Shown: positions 17,201 to 25,463, numbered from the stretch's first letter. The stretch: 64,000 nt of DNA from Poriferisodalis sp965208485 (GCF_965208485.1 NZ_OZ242344.1:558001-622000); one strand, 5' to 3'. Notes: generated by a model not told the origin, from the letters alone. Numbers and translations: made by a program.

Positions 17201-17472
17201 CGTTCAGCGATGAATTGCTGTGCGACGATCAGCGAGGTCTCGTATCGGTCGATGCCGCCATGTCGGCTCAGGTCTCCTGTTGATGCTGCTGCTGGCAGCG
17301 CTCCTGAGATCACGACGCCGACTGCGAACACCCACGCCGCGGCCACTCGGCGGACCGACTGACGACGACAAGCACGCTTGCGCGATGAGCATTCGGGCCG
17401 CGCATTGGCGGCGCTCCTCGTTACTTTGAACCCGGCGTGGCGTCGTCTCCCGGCATCTGGCGATTCTGTCAT
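14230..17472 (-). CDS. Secreted CWB2 wall-binding protein with TolB-like propeller
   Basis: A 1080-residue exported protein. Residues 35-65 form a signal peptide (RRVAAAWVFAVGVVISGALP...AAAS). Residues 70-385 contain three cell-wall-binding type 2 repeats (GGIDRYETSLIVAQ, LGGDDQYSTAAVVAAE, LAGATRYETAQIAARLL) that should hold it on the wall. Residues 395-470 are a Gly/Ser/Asp linker. From about residue 475 to the end are PD40/TolB propeller blades: twelve copies of WSPD-type and one VSPDG motif, each with ADG and LT signatures. Such propellers bind proteins or glycans; no enzyme domain is visible. Three blades near the end are almost identical in DNA. The ATG 17472 lies inside a 16-bp tandem duplication. 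Confidence 0.9.
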   Translation of the reverse strand: MTESPDAGRRRHAGFKVTRSAANARPECSSRKRACRRQSVRRVAAAWVFAVGVVISGALPAAASTGDLSRHGGIDRYETSLIVAQQFIAERSGQIGAVVLAAGTSWHDAVVAAPLAASLDAPVLLVHPEGFSESALTWLSSVDIPKAVAVGDANSVPDAVLKSLSDTGIPAERLGGDDQYSTAAVVAAELGRPGRLPGLGRTAIVASGEAFADGLAAGPLAAIGRHPILLTSQEELAAPTRVFLADAARSVDHVVLMGGAVAIGKEAERDIESLGVEVTRLAGATRYETAQIAARLLDRTHGHRNRGTCTPRGAVGLATGHVPFDSLSAAPFLAELCAPLLLTQSDSLVDAAVQRLQCYPAASIHVFGGTAAVTASVAESALSSVPDGRPGSVVARCGGGLGGGNGTGGGDGGAGSSGGGSGADGGAGPIASSGGGGGGGADDSGGERPDSRGSGGIGGDDDSGAGNGIDGDGRIAFVVHGGPANIFLIDADGGNPRQLTAHDNDTGAPNWSPDGAEIAYSVAVDGGVAILAAAADGTGARNLTDGSRTDRNPAWSPDGTKLLYDSADGWDPYLYSVRSDGTDAAALTSFHAREPQWSPDGSKIMYVASNGTDSDVFVMNADGTNHVELSRNATNDSDAVWSPDSTKAAFVNRFQIYVAPVDGGAATNLGSGKEPAWSPDGAKIAFLRAVGTQYEVYVMNADGSDPTRLTTNQRPDSRPTWSPDGSKIAYLTSTEDGSYEIVVMNADGTDSRQLTDNEHDDGDDGSVLLRSRDRVGDFAWSPDSTTIAFNSKPIDAEIGVMSADGSGVVQLTDNGRDDESPVWSPDGERIAFVFDDGDAEIGVMSADGSGVVQLTDNGRDDESPVWSPDGERIAFVFDDGDAEIGVMSADGSGVVQLTDNGRDDESPVWSPDGTRIYYVTDDGDSEIAVINADGTEYEQLTDNDWPDQQPAVSPDGTQIAYTAIATVGDVEIYRMSADGTGITALTSGGAHSLEPVWSPDGSHIAYIERLLWFRTVEVMAADGSNQTSLTFGADPAWSPDGEWIAFASGGILIAARPDGSGKRRLIGSSGTMYSAPAWQP
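14741..15090 (-). repeat. 129-bp tandem repeats inside the propeller
   Basis: A 129-bp unit (43 codons, one blade) begins at 14741, 14870 and 14999 at the same internal point (GGCGACCACACCGGACTCTC). Two full units and about 0.7 of a third are virtually identical in DNA. Other blades of the same protein are much more diverged, so this block is a recent duplication or is kept uniform by recombination. Confidence 0.9.
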
Positions 17473-17493
17473 GGCCAGATTCTGTCATGGCCA
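17462..17493 (-). repeat. 16-bp tandem duplication over a start codon
   Basis: GATTCTGTCATGGCCA occurs twice without a gap (17462-17477 and 17478-17493). On the minus strand each copy contains an ATG, at 17472 and 17488, in different frames. Only ATG 17472 opens the CWB2-propeller protein; the second starts a short out-of-frame reading. Confidence 0.85.
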
Positions 17494-17593
17494 ATAGTGA
17501 GCCCGTATCGCAGCAATGGCCACCGACTCGCTCAGGGAAGCTGCAGGAGGGCGACGCGGCACCGGGCGTCTCACCCTCAGAAGCGATGTTCTT

Positions 17594-18658
17594 CTACTTG
17601 ATCTCGCAATCCACGCAGGCTCCGACGGCCACGGTGGCGGCGCGGCTGCGGGTGCCGAGCCAGGGCGGGATGACCGCTGCGAATCCGCCTGCTGGACCGC
17701 CCGCGGCGACGATCAGAAGATCCTCCGGCGATTCGAGCGCTGGATAGGTGCGCTCGGCCCGGTTCTTCACGACCGCTCCCTTGCCAACGGCGTCCCAATC
17801 TCCCCGGCGCACCGTGGCCCGCTCATACACGCGCGCGGAGATGTCGTCTTTTGACCAGCCAGCGGCATCGAAGTGGTTCCTCAGTTGAGGCGGGAGCACC
17901 ACCGCGTAGTTGCCCGGCCAGATGGAATAGTTGAGCTGGTTGGCGCGTATCTCCGCGGCGAGGGTCTCGCACAGTTCGGCGGGGTCGGTGGTCCACTCGT
18001 TCATGACCTGCCGGGGCGCCATCGAGGCCACCGCTGTCACCGACGACACATGGCCCCGCTCGGCGGGTGCTGTGCCGAGCCGTTGGTCGCCGAGCGAGAG
18101 CCACCCGGTGGCCTCCTCGTCCTCGGCGATGCAGTAGCCGAGCTTGCCGGGATGTCCCAGCGTCGAGCGATCGATGCCCCCGGGCTTGATGTCGAGCACG
18201 TTGGCGAGCACCAGTCGCACCGCCCGGCTGATCACTGCCCGTGAGCGGTCGGCGCCGCCGAGTGCGCTGAAGGTGGCATCCATTGCCAGCTCGCGCCGGA
18301 TGGGTCCGTTCACGATGAGCAGCACCGCGCAGCCGCCCGTGGAGGCCGTCGGCCCGTGCAGGCCGAACTCGGGCTGCAGCAAGGCCGTGAGCGCAGTCAC
18401 CACGACCGGGAAATGGGGCGGCAGGCAGCCCGCCATCACAGCGTTGACGGCTGCCTTCTCGGCGGTGATGGCACGGGCCCGCACCGGCTCGATGCCGATG
18501 AGATGATCGGGCGCCAGCATCGCCCAGTCCAAGCAGGCGGCCACGGCGTCGTCGGTCGGCGGCACCACCGGCAGCCCGTCGGTCCAGCCGCGTGAGTGAA
18601 ACGCTTCCTGCGCTTCGAAGAGGTCCTCGACAGCAACACGGCCCGATGCAAGCTTCAT
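17594..18658 (-). CDS. GWTDGLPVVPPT family protein, possibly linked to UGSC proteins
   Basis: A 354-residue soluble protein starting ATG 18658 (MKLASG), with AGGG a few bases upstream. Conserved blocks are RGWTDGLPVVPPTDDAV near residue 25, AEKAAVNAVMAGCLPPHFPVV, EFGLHGPTASTGGCAVLLIVNGP, RAVRLVLANVLDIKPGGID, GHPGKLGYCIAEDEEA and a final AAGGPAGGFAAVIPPWLG with a CVDCEIK tail. I recall this family being found beside or fused to UGSC-domain proteins, but cannot verify that here; the UGSC gene is 4.4 kb downstream on the same strand. No reaction is known to me. The C-terminal CxxC could be metal or redox related. Confidence 0.65.
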   Translation of the reverse strand: MKLASGRVAVEDLFEAQEAFHSRGWTDGLPVVPPTDDAVAACLDWAMLAPDHLIGIEPVRARAITAEKAAVNAVMAGCLPPHFPVVVTALTALLQPEFGLHGPTASTGGCAVLLIVNGPIRRELAMDATFSALGGADRSRAVISRAVRLVLANVLDIKPGGIDRSTLGHPGKLGYCIAEDEEATGWLSLGDQRLGTAPAERGHVSSVTAVASMAPRQVMNEWTTDPAELCETLAAEIRANQLNYSIWPGNYAVVLPPQLRNHFDAAGWSKDDISARVYERATVRRGDWDAVGKGAVVKNRAERTYPALESPEDLLIVAAGGPAGGFAAVIPPWLGTRSRAATVAVGACVDCEIK

Positions 18659-18709
18659 GGGCAAGACCCTACGGCGGGTCAGGTACGGCTTTGCCGAAGA
18701 GCGAAACGC

Positions 18710-19486
18710 CTAGCTGCGCTCCAACCAGCCCGACAGGACGCCACGCGAGTCATCGGACGCCGGACCCACAGCATTGGCCAGCACCCTCGACGACAGCCGC
18801 TCGAACGGCAGCGACTGCAGCCACACCCAGCCGCTGCCCGACACCGTGGCCAAGAACAGGCCTTCACCGCCGAAGAACATCGACTTGAGGTTTCCCGCAC
18901 GCTCGATCGAGTACTGCAGCGACGGCTGCATCGCGACCAGGCAGCCAGTGTCGAGCCGCACCGTCTGGTTGTTGAGCTGAATGGCCCTGATCGATCCTCC
19001 CGCATGGAGGAAGGCCATGCCGTCGCCCGACAGGCGCTGGAGCACGAAACCCTCCCCGCCGAAGAGTCCGGTGCCGATGCCCCGCTGGAAGGCGATGTCG
19101 ATCTTGGTCCCCAGGGCGGCGCACAGGAAAGCGTCGCGCTGGGCGATGATCTCGCCGCCCATCTTGGCCAAGTCCACCGGGATGATCTTGCCGGGGTAGG
19201 CCGCCGCGAACGCCGCCTTGACCTTGCCATGCGCGCCGGTATTGGTGAAGTGGGTGATGAACAGGCCTTCACCGGTGATCGCACGCTTGCCGGCCGACTT
19301 CAGCTTGCCCCACAGGCCCGCATCGGGATCGGAGCCGTCTCCCATCTTGGATTCGAACGTGACGCCGTCCTCGAGGTACATCATCGTGCCGGCCTCGCCG
19401 ATGACAGTCTCACCGGGGTCGAGCTCGACCTCAACGAATTGCAGATCGTCACCGAAGACCTCGTAGTCGACTTCGTGGCTTTGCAT
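18710..19486 (-). CDS. AIM24 / TIGR00266 family protein
   Basis: A 258-residue protein with repeated glycine-rich beta-strands typical of the AIM24 fold: FVEVELDPGETVIGEAGTMMYLEDGV near the start, ITGEGLFITHFTN in the middle, GLFGGEGFVLQRLSGDGMAFLHAGG and FFGGEGLFLATVSGSGWVWLQSLPF near the end. These trp-RNA-binding-attenuator-like proteins are widespread and of unknown function; in yeast mitochondria the homologue affects membrane organisation. The ATG at 19486 gives MQSHEVDYEVFGDDLQ; a longer reading to 19531 is non-conserved. It lies 51 bp upstream of the GWTDGLPVVPPT gene. Confidence 0.88.
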   Translation of the reverse strand: MQSHEVDYEVFGDDLQFVEVELDPGETVIGEAGTMMYLEDGVTFESKMGDGSDPDAGLWGKLKSAGKRAITGEGLFITHFTNTGAHGKVKAAFAAAYPGKIIPVDLAKMGGEIIAQRDAFLCAALGTKIDIAFQRGIGTGLFGGEGFVLQRLSGDGMAFLHAGGSIRAIQLNNQTVRLDTGCLVAMQPSLQYSIERAGNLKSMFFGGEGLFLATVSGSGWVWLQSLPFERLSSRVLANAVGPASDDSRGVLSGWLERS

Positions 19487-19636
19487 GGAGGGGACTCCCA
19501 GATATGAGCCGCGGCCGAGCGCGCGCGGCACCTGCGGCCCACCGTACCCGTCGGTTTGATGCAGTTCGGGACACGCCGGACGACTCCGTTCGGGCTATTC
19601 GCTCTTCTGCTGTGCCGAGGAGACCGGACGCCCGTC

Positions 19637-20785
19637 TCAGGCAGCAGCAGTCGCCAAGCGGTCGCCGCCGACGGGCAGCGTCGTCAGGTCGATGTCGTAC
19701 AGCTCGGCGGAGTTGTTGCAGAGAATGTCGCGTTGCTGCTGCGGCGTGAGATGTGCCGAGTGCTCGTCGAGCAGCTCCTGGCTCCACGGCCACGTGCTGT
19801 CCGAATGCGGGAAGTCGTTCGCCCACAGCAGTCGCCGGTGGTTGACGTCGTTGACCATCTTGAACGCCACCCAGTCGTCCTGGAACGTGGTGTAGATGTG
19901 CTCGCGGAAGTACTCGCTCGGCAGCTTGGACAATTCCTGGCTCGGCGGCAGCCAGTACCGGTGGCGCTTGTAGGCGTGATCCATCCGGTACATGTAGTGC
20001 GGCACCCAGCCCGCATCGGCCTCCACGCACACAACCTTCAGATCCGGGTTGCGCTCGAAGACACCGCCGAACACGAGCGTGCCCATGATGTCCTGGTTGG
20101 CCCGGATGATGGTCATGAAGGCATTGGCCTTGGGTCCGCGCGACCTGCCCTGACCTCGGCTGGTGAGGATGTGCCATGACAGCGGCAGCTTCAAGCCGAC
20201 CGCTGCTTGCCAGAAGGGATCCCAGCGGGGATCGTCGAAGTCGAACTCGGTGTGCGGGTTGCCCGACATCATCACGCCCCGCATGCCCGCCTCGGCCATG
20301 GCCTCGATGTCGTCGATGGCCTCTTCCACGGAGCGCAGCGCCGTCTGGCCCACGGCCAAGAGCCGGTCGGTGTCCACCGAGCAGTACTCGGTGATCCACC
20401 GGTTGTAGGCGTCCATCGCCGCTTTCTGGTAATCGGCGTCGGGGTGATTGCACAGCACCATCCCCACCGACGGGTAGATCACCTCTGCGGACACACCGTC
20501 ACGGTCCTGGTCAGCGGTGCGAGTCGTCGAGTCGTAGCTGCTGCGCGGCAGATCCTCGTATGCCGCGCTGCGCTTCAACTCTTCGGGCTTCTGGCCGGCG
20601 GCGGCGATGAGCCCCATGTCGATGGTGCGCTTCATGCCGTCGATCACATAGACGTCGCCGCGCTCTTCGGTCCACTCCACCCGCGGTGCGACATCGCGCC
20701 ACTTCGGGTCGATGTAGTCGACGTAGGTGTTGCGTGCCTCTGCGATATGCGAGTCGGCCGAGATGATCGGATAGTCGACGTCCAC
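19637..20785 (-). CDS. Amidohydrolase family protein
   Basis: A 382-residue metal-dependent hydrolase of the amidohydrolase-2 (ACMSD-like) type. It starts at GTG 20785 with an excellent GGAGGGAAAC just upstream. The N-terminal IISADSHIAE carries the D-x-H metal motif, SWHILTSRG in the middle supplies another His, and DFPHSDSTWPWS near residue 345 supplies the late Asp and His. Members of this family decarboxylate or hydrolyse cyclic substrates and are abundant in actinobacteria; the substrate here is unknown. The region upstream (20786-20965) shows no gene before the IS1380 element begins, so insertion may have removed or displaced its promoter context. Confidence 0.87.
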   Translation of the reverse strand: MDVDYPIISADSHIAEARNTYVDYIDPKWRDVAPRVEWTEERGDVYVIDGMKRTIDMGLIAAAGQKPEELKRSAAYEDLPRSSYDSTTRTADQDRDGVSAEVIYPSVGMVLCNHPDADYQKAAMDAYNRWITEYCSVDTDRLLAVGQTALRSVEEAIDDIEAMAEAGMRGVMMSGNPHTEFDFDDPRWDPFWQAAVGLKLPLSWHILTSRGQGRSRGPKANAFMTIIRANQDIMGTLVFGGVFERNPDLKVVCVEADAGWVPHYMYRMDHAYKRHRYWLPPSQELSKLPSEYFREHIYTTFQDDWVAFKMVNDVNHRRLLWANDFPHSDSTWPWSQELLDEHSAHLTPQQQRDILCNNSAELYDIDLTTLPVGGDRLATAAA

Positions 20786-20965
20786 GTTTCCCTCCAAGTC
20801 GATCCCCACAGGCGAGCGTACTGTCCCGACCCGAAGCACTGCCGAGCCGAGACCGGCGCTGCAACATCAGCCTTGGGCGCGAAGATCGGTCGAGACATCC
20901 GCCATTGGCCTTGAGCGGGCGAGATGGCCGCAAGGTACTTAGCCCAGATCCATCGGTTTGGTTGG

Positions 20966-22509
20966 GCTGGTGGGGTTTGCGTCCACCAGAAAGGCCTGCT
21001 GGGGTGGCATTTTGCCGGTTGTGAGATCGCGGCGTGATGCCATGACGGGAGGCGCTTTCTGTGAGCGATGATACGCGGTTGTTGGACCGGGTCGTGGCAG
21101 TGTTCGACGTGGGCTCTTTGGTGGGGGACGCGGGTCTGCTGGCGGTGGGCACGCTGGCGGGCCGGTTGGGCTTGGAGGGCTTGATCGACGAGACTGTGCG
21201 CCCGCCTGCGGCGGGCCGCGGGTCGGGAGCGAAGGTGCTCACGGCGGTGTGCTCGATGCTGGTGGGGGGCTCGTTCTTCTCGGACGCGGACAGGCTGCGG
21301 GCCGGCTCGGCGGGGTCGGTGGTTGGGTTCGCGCCGGTGGCGCCGTCCACGTTGGGGACGTTCTTGCGGTCCTTCACGTGGGGTCATGTGCGTCAGCTGG
21401 ACCGCGTCCAGGAGCTGGCTTTGGGCCGCGCGTGGGCTGCTGGGGCCGCCCCGGCGGCGGAACGGGTCACGGTCGATGTCGATTCCACGGTCGCGGTGGT
21501 GCACAGCGACGCGAAGGGCGGCGCCGCGTACGGGCACGGTGGGCGGCTGGGATATCACCCGCTGGTGGCTTCACGCGACGACACCGGCGAGATCGTGCAC
21601 TCCCGGATGCGCAAGGGCTCCTCCCAGCGGGGCCATGTCCGCTTCTTCGCCGAGACCGTCAACCGGGTGCGCCGTCTCGCCCCGGACGCGGAGCTGACGG
21701 TTCGCGCGGACGCGGGGTTCTTGTCGTGGGGCCTGGTCGACAAGCTCGACGCGCTCGACGCCAGGTTCGTGATCGCTGTCGCCTCCAACCCCGCCGTCGG
21801 CAGGGCCGTCGCGGCCGTCGACGATGCGGACTGGACCCCGATCGGCTACACCGACGACGGCGAGGCCCAAGTCGCCGAAACGACGCTCACCAGCGCACGG
21901 CGGCCCAACCGCAAGCCCGAGCGCACGGTGCGGCTGGTGGTGCGCCGCACCCGCCTGGTCGGCGACCAGGCCGACCTGTTCCCCAACTGGCGCCACCACA
22001 CATTCGTCACCGACATCAGCGAAGCCGAACTCGACACCAAAGCAGCCGACGCCGCCTGCCGATCCCACGCACGCGTCGAGCTCGCCACCGCCGACCTCAA
22101 AGCCGGCGGCCTCGCCCACAGCCCCTCAGCCAGCTTCACCGCCAACGCCGCCTGGCTCGCCTGCGCCGCCTTGGCCTACAACATCGCACGCTGGACAGCA
22201 CGCATCGGCCAAGTCCACGACCCCCGAAAGCTCACCGTTGGGGCCACCATCGCACGCCGCTTGCTCACCATGCCCGGCCGGCTCGTCAACCGCAGCGGCC
22301 GACCCACCCTGCGGCTCCCGGCCCGATGGCCCTGGGCCGACACGTTCACCACAGCACTGCGACACATCCGCAACCTGCCCCAGCGCTGCTGAACAAACCC
22401 CAGCGCCACGCCGCGCCGCGCAGCACACCCCCCCGGGCGCAGCACACAAACCACCCCCCAAGCCGCCGCCGACCACCCACGCGTCCGCCCAGCCCTCACC
22501 CCGCCCCCA
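20966..22509 (+). mobile_element. IS1380-type insertion sequence, copy A
   Basis: The left end is inferred from alignment with copy B (inverted at 24059-25463). Both share GCGTCCACCAGAAAGGCCT and the stretch ATGACGGGAGGCGCTTTCTG just before the transposase start. The right end is not fixed: sequence homologous to the IS3-type element begins near 22510. Clear terminal inverted repeats and target duplications could not be demonstrated by eye. Confidence 0.75.
21061..22392 (+). CDS. IS1380 family transposase, apparently intact
   Basis: A 443-residue DDE transposase starting at GTG 21061 and preceded by GGGAGGCG. It contains TVDVDSTVAVVHSDAKGGAAYG (first Asp), LTVRADAGFLSW (second Asp) and a late SHARVELATADLKAGGLAHSP (catalytic Glu region), all in IS1380-like spacing. 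It cuts and pastes its own element. Compared with copy B it has no internal frame change, so copy A may still be active. It lies directly after the amidohydrolase gene in divergent orientation. Confidence 0.92.
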   Translation: MSDDTRLLDRVVAVFDVGSLVGDAGLLAVGTLAGRLGLEGLIDETVRPPAAGRGSGAKVLTAVCSMLVGGSFFSDADRLRAGSAGSVVGFAPVAPSTLGTFLRSFTWGHVRQLDRVQELALGRAWAAGAAPAAERVTVDVDSTVAVVHSDAKGGAAYGHGGRLGYHPLVASRDDTGEIVHSRMRKGSSQRGHVRFFAETVNRVRRLAPDAELTVRADAGFLSWGLVDKLDALDARFVIAVASNPAVGRAVAAVDDADWTPIGYTDDGEAQVAETTLTSARRPNRKPERTVRLVVRRTRLVGDQADLFPNWRHHTFVTDISEAELDTKAADAACRSHARVELATADLKAGGLAHSPSASFTANAAWLACAALAYNIARWTARIGQVHDPRKLTVGATIARRLLTMPGRLVNRSGRPTLRLPARWPWADTFTTALRHIRNLPQRC

Positions 22510-22657
22510 CGACAAACCGCGCCACCGACCGATCCACGCCGGCCTCCGCCGCCGCCTCGGCCTGGGTGATCTGCCCAGTCAGCATCCGCACCCACAAGTC
22601 GTACTTCTGCTCTGCTGTGAGCATCTTCCTCGGTCTCCGGCCCGGCGGAGCGGTCAT
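22510..22657 (-). pseudogene. Truncated IS3 orfA
   Basis: From ATG 22657 the frame reads KMLTAEQKYDLWVRMLTGQ and EAGVDRSV, nearly identical to the complete orfA at 23638-23970, then loses homology after DRSVAR. Only the helix-turn-helix start of the protein is left, so it cannot make a working transposase subunit. Confidence 0.75.
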
Positions 22658-22746
22658 CGGCAGCCTCCTGCGCTGAGACCGCCAACCCTGACCGATGCTG
22701 CTCGAAAAAACTCAGAACCTGTCGCGCGAAATCAGACGCAACACAC
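22510..22746 (-). mobile_element. IS3-type element, left-end remnant (copy A)
   Basis: About 237 bp closely match the left end of the IS3-type element at 22747-24058, including the terminal TGTGTTGCGTCTGATTTCGC and the first 45 codons or so of orfA. Homology stops near 22510, where the IS1380-A side begins. The left end lies exactly against the 3' part of orfB of copy B, showing that this element inserted into copy B before losing the rest of itself. Confidence 0.75.
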
Positions 22747-23641
22747 CGGATTCGTTCGAGCTCTCGGGCGAGGCCGGCGGGGTCGGCGATGGTGTCCAGG
22801 TGGGGTGCTCGTCTTTGACGTGTGCGAACAGGGACTCGATCCAGGCTTGGCCGGTGGGCGTGGAGGGCCTCCCGAAGTGCTGGGCGGTCGAGCAGGCGGC
22901 CACGAAGCGGGCTGTGTCGCCGGCGCGCATCTCGGGGCCGTTGTCCGACAGTGCCAGCAGCAGCGGGATGTCGTCTTGGTGGGGCGGCTCGGCGTCGGGA
23001 TCGGCGAGGCGGGCGGCGGTCTCGCCGCTGAGCAGCCCTTCGCCGTCGAGCGCCCGAGCGAACAGCACCCGGGCGGCGACCGAGTCCGGGGTCGAGGTGA
23101 GGCGGGTTGCGATCCATTTGCGGGACACGACGCCGACGACGGCGTACGCGTGTTTCGCTGCCTGGCATCGGGGGAACTGGGTGCCGTCCCAGCACCACAG
23201 CTGGTTGGGGCGCCACTCGCACCAGTCGGGCCACGGCGTCTTCGGGGCACGCTTGGCGCGCGGCACGCCGGCCAGGGCGAGGCCGTGGCCTGCGAGAACG
23301 CGGTCCGCGCTGGACGGCGACACCCACACGCGGCCCAGATAGGAGCCCCGGTGGGCGAGCTTGCGATGGGACCGGTCGATGTCGCCCCATTCGTCGAACA
23401 GGTTCACGGTCTCGTCGCGTTCCCACCCCAGCAGCCCATGGATCGGCCGCCCTCCGGGGCGGGCGTCGTCGAGCGTTCCCGCGGCTCGACGCCGATGCCA
23501 GCGCCACGCCCGGCGCCGCTCCAAACCGAGCACCGCGCACACGCGGCCGTGGGTCCATCCCGCTGCGGTGGCGTCGTCGATCAGCCCCAGCAAGCACTCC
23601 TTGGCGGCCCCATCGACGCGGGCGGGGACAGGGCCGCTCAT
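22747..23641 (-). pseudogene. IS3-type orfB transposase, frameshifted and truncated
   Basis: The integrase-core domain has WCWDGTQF (first Asp), LLALSDNGPEM (second Asp) and GQAWIESLFAHVKDEHP (Glu), a complete DDE triad. After DEHP the frame shifts at a run of four G on the plus strand (22802-22805). The other frame continues correctly as HLDTIADPAGLARELERIR and then stops at the junction with IS3 copy A, missing about 65 residues expected for the family. The start overlaps the stop of orfA (ATGA at 23638-23641). Confidence 0.82.
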
Positions 23642-23970
23642 CCCCAGCCCGTTTCTCCCCGCAGCACCGCCAGCTCCACAGCCTGCTCGACCACGGTGCG
23701 GCCCAGCCGCTCCGCCTCGACGCGAAGAGCTGCCGCCTCCGACGCCTCAGCTCGGGTCTGACGAGGACGCCCAAGCCTCGACGCCCCCAACGCGGCGATC
23801 GCGCCGTCGCGTGCCACCGCACGCAAACGAGCGACAACCGACCGGTCCACGCCCGCCTCCGCGACTGCCTCCGCCTGGGTGATCTGCCCGGCGAGCATCC
23901 TCACCCACAAGTCGTACTTCTGCTCTGCTGTGAGCACCTTCTTCAGTCTCCGGCCCGGCAGGGCGGTCAT
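23638..23970 (-). CDS. IS3-type orfA (transposase helix-turn-helix subunit)
   Basis: A 110-residue protein with KKVLTAEQKYDLWVRMLAGQ, TQAEAVAEAGVDRSVVARLR and a Leu/Ala-rich C-terminal helix (LRVEAERLGRTVVEQAVELAVL) that resembles the orfA leucine zipper. In IS3 elements this protein binds the terminal repeats and, by frameshifting, fuses to orfB. It appears intact although its partner orfB is not. Confidence 0.82.
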   Translation of the reverse strand: MTALPGRRLKKVLTAEQKYDLWVRMLAGQITQAEAVAEAGVDRSVVARLRAVARDGAIAALGASRLGRPRQTRAEASEAAALRVEAERLGRTVVEQAVELAVLRGETGWG

Positions 23971-24058
23971 CGACAGCCCCCTGCGCCCAGACCGCCAACC
24001 CTGACCGATACTGCTTGAAAAAACTCAAAATCTGTCGCGCGAAATCAGACGCAACACA

Positions 24059-25367
24059 CTGGGGCATGCTGCGGATGTGTCGCAGTGCGGTGGTGAATGT
24101 GTCGGCCCGGGAGTTGCAGGGTGGGCCGTCCGCTGCGGCGGTCGAGCCTGCCCGCGATGCTGGGCAGGCGCCGGGCGAGGGTGGCCCCAACGGTGGGCTT
24201 GTGGGGTTCGTGGAGCCTTCCGATGCGCGCTGCCCAGCGTGCGATGTTGTGCGCCAGGGCGGCGAAGGCGAGCCGGGCGGCGTTGGCCGCGAACCGTCCT
24301 GAGGGGCTGTGGGCGAGGCCGCCGGCTTTGATGTCGCGGATGGCTTGCTCGACGCGGGCGTGAGCGCGGCAGGCGGTGTCGGCTGCTTTGGTGTCGAGCC
24401 CGTCGGCGTCGATGTCGGTGGCCACGGCGTGGTGGCGCCAGTTCGGCCACAGCTCGGCTTGGCCGCCTGCGAGGCGGGTGCGGCGCATCACGAGGCGCAC
24501 CGTGGCTTGGGCTTGCCCGCGGCGCGTCGGCCGCTGGTGAGAGTGGCCTCGGCGACCTGGGCTTCGCCGTCGTCTGTGCAGCCGATCGGTGTCCCAGTCG
24601 TGGGCGCCGATGGCGGCGACAGCCGCTGTGACGCTGGGGTTGGGGGCGACAGCGACCACGAACCTGGTGTCGTGCGCTTCGAGCTTGTCGATCAGGTCCC
24701 ACGACAAGAACCCCGCGTCGGCGCGCAGCATCAGCGCCGCGTCGGGCGCCAGGCGGCGCACCCGGCACAGGGTCCCCGCGGCGAAGCCGACGTTTCCGCG
24801 CTGCGAGGAGCCCTTGCGCATCGGGGAGTGCACGATCTCGCCGGTGTCGTCGCGGACCGCGATCAGCGGGTGGTAGCCCAGCCGCTCGCCGTGGCCGTAC
24901 GCGGCGCCGTGCTTCGCGTCGCTGTGCACCACCGCGAGCGTGGAGTCGACATCGACCGTGACCGCCTTCGCCGCCGGGGCCGCGCCCGCCGCCCACGCAC
25001 GGCCCAACACCAGCTCCCCGACGCGGTCCAGCCGGCGCGCACGACCCCACGCGAACGACCGGGCGAAGGTCCCCAGCGTGGACGGCGCCACCGGCGCGAA
25101 CCCCACCACCGCCCCAGCCGAGTCCGCCCGCAGCCTGTCCGCGTCAGAAAAGAACGACCCGCCCACCAGCATCGAGCACACCGCCGTGAGCACCTTCGCG
25201 CCCGACCCGCGCCCAGCCCCCGGCGGGCGCACCGCCTCGCCGACCAGACCCTCCAAGCCCAGCCGGCCCACCAGCGTGCCCGCCAGCACCAGCCCCGCGT
25301 CGCCGACCACAGACCCGTCGTCGAACACTGCCTCGATCCGGTCCAAACCCCCAACTACAGTGCTCAC
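24059..25367 (-). pseudogene. IS1380 transposase, degenerate
   Basis: From GTG 25367 the protein matches copy A through TVDVDSTLAVVHSDAKHGAAYG and MLRADAGFLSW. After HDWD about 33 codons are read in a shifted frame (DRLHRRRRSPGRRGHSHQ) before a second change restores TVRLVMRRTRL. A third change occurs after LQLPGR, and the frame then runs into the IS3 element. Two of the catalytic residues remain, but the middle and the end are scrambled. Confidence 0.82.
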
Positions 25368-25463
25368 AGAAAGCGCCTCCCGTCATGACATCACGCCGAA
25401 CATCCACAAACGGCAAAACGCCACCTCAGGAGGCCTTTCTGGTGGACGCGCCGCACCACCCAC
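24059..25463 (-). mobile_element. IS1380-type insertion sequence, copy B, 3' truncated
   Basis: Inverted relative to copy A. Its 5' end shares GCGTCCACCAGAAAGGCCT (near 25430-25450) and the leader before the transposase. Its 3' end is cut at CCCCAG, where IS3 copy B begins, so the last residues of the transposase and the right terminal repeat are missing. Confidence 0.75.

Larger units (their letters stand above)
22747..24058 (-). mobile_element. IS3-type insertion sequence, copy B, 3' truncated
   Basis: Contains orfA and orfB in the usual overlapping arrangement and a left end TGTGTTGCGTCTGATTTCGC at 24058. The left end sits directly after CCCCAG in the 3' end of the IS1380-B transposase gene. 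The right end is missing: orfB stops at the codons for ELERIR, where the left end of copy A begins. Confidence 0.78.

Noticed and set aside
17487..17747. Short plus-strand frames at the propeller gene start
   Set aside because: They overlap two confident minus-strand genes and show no motif.
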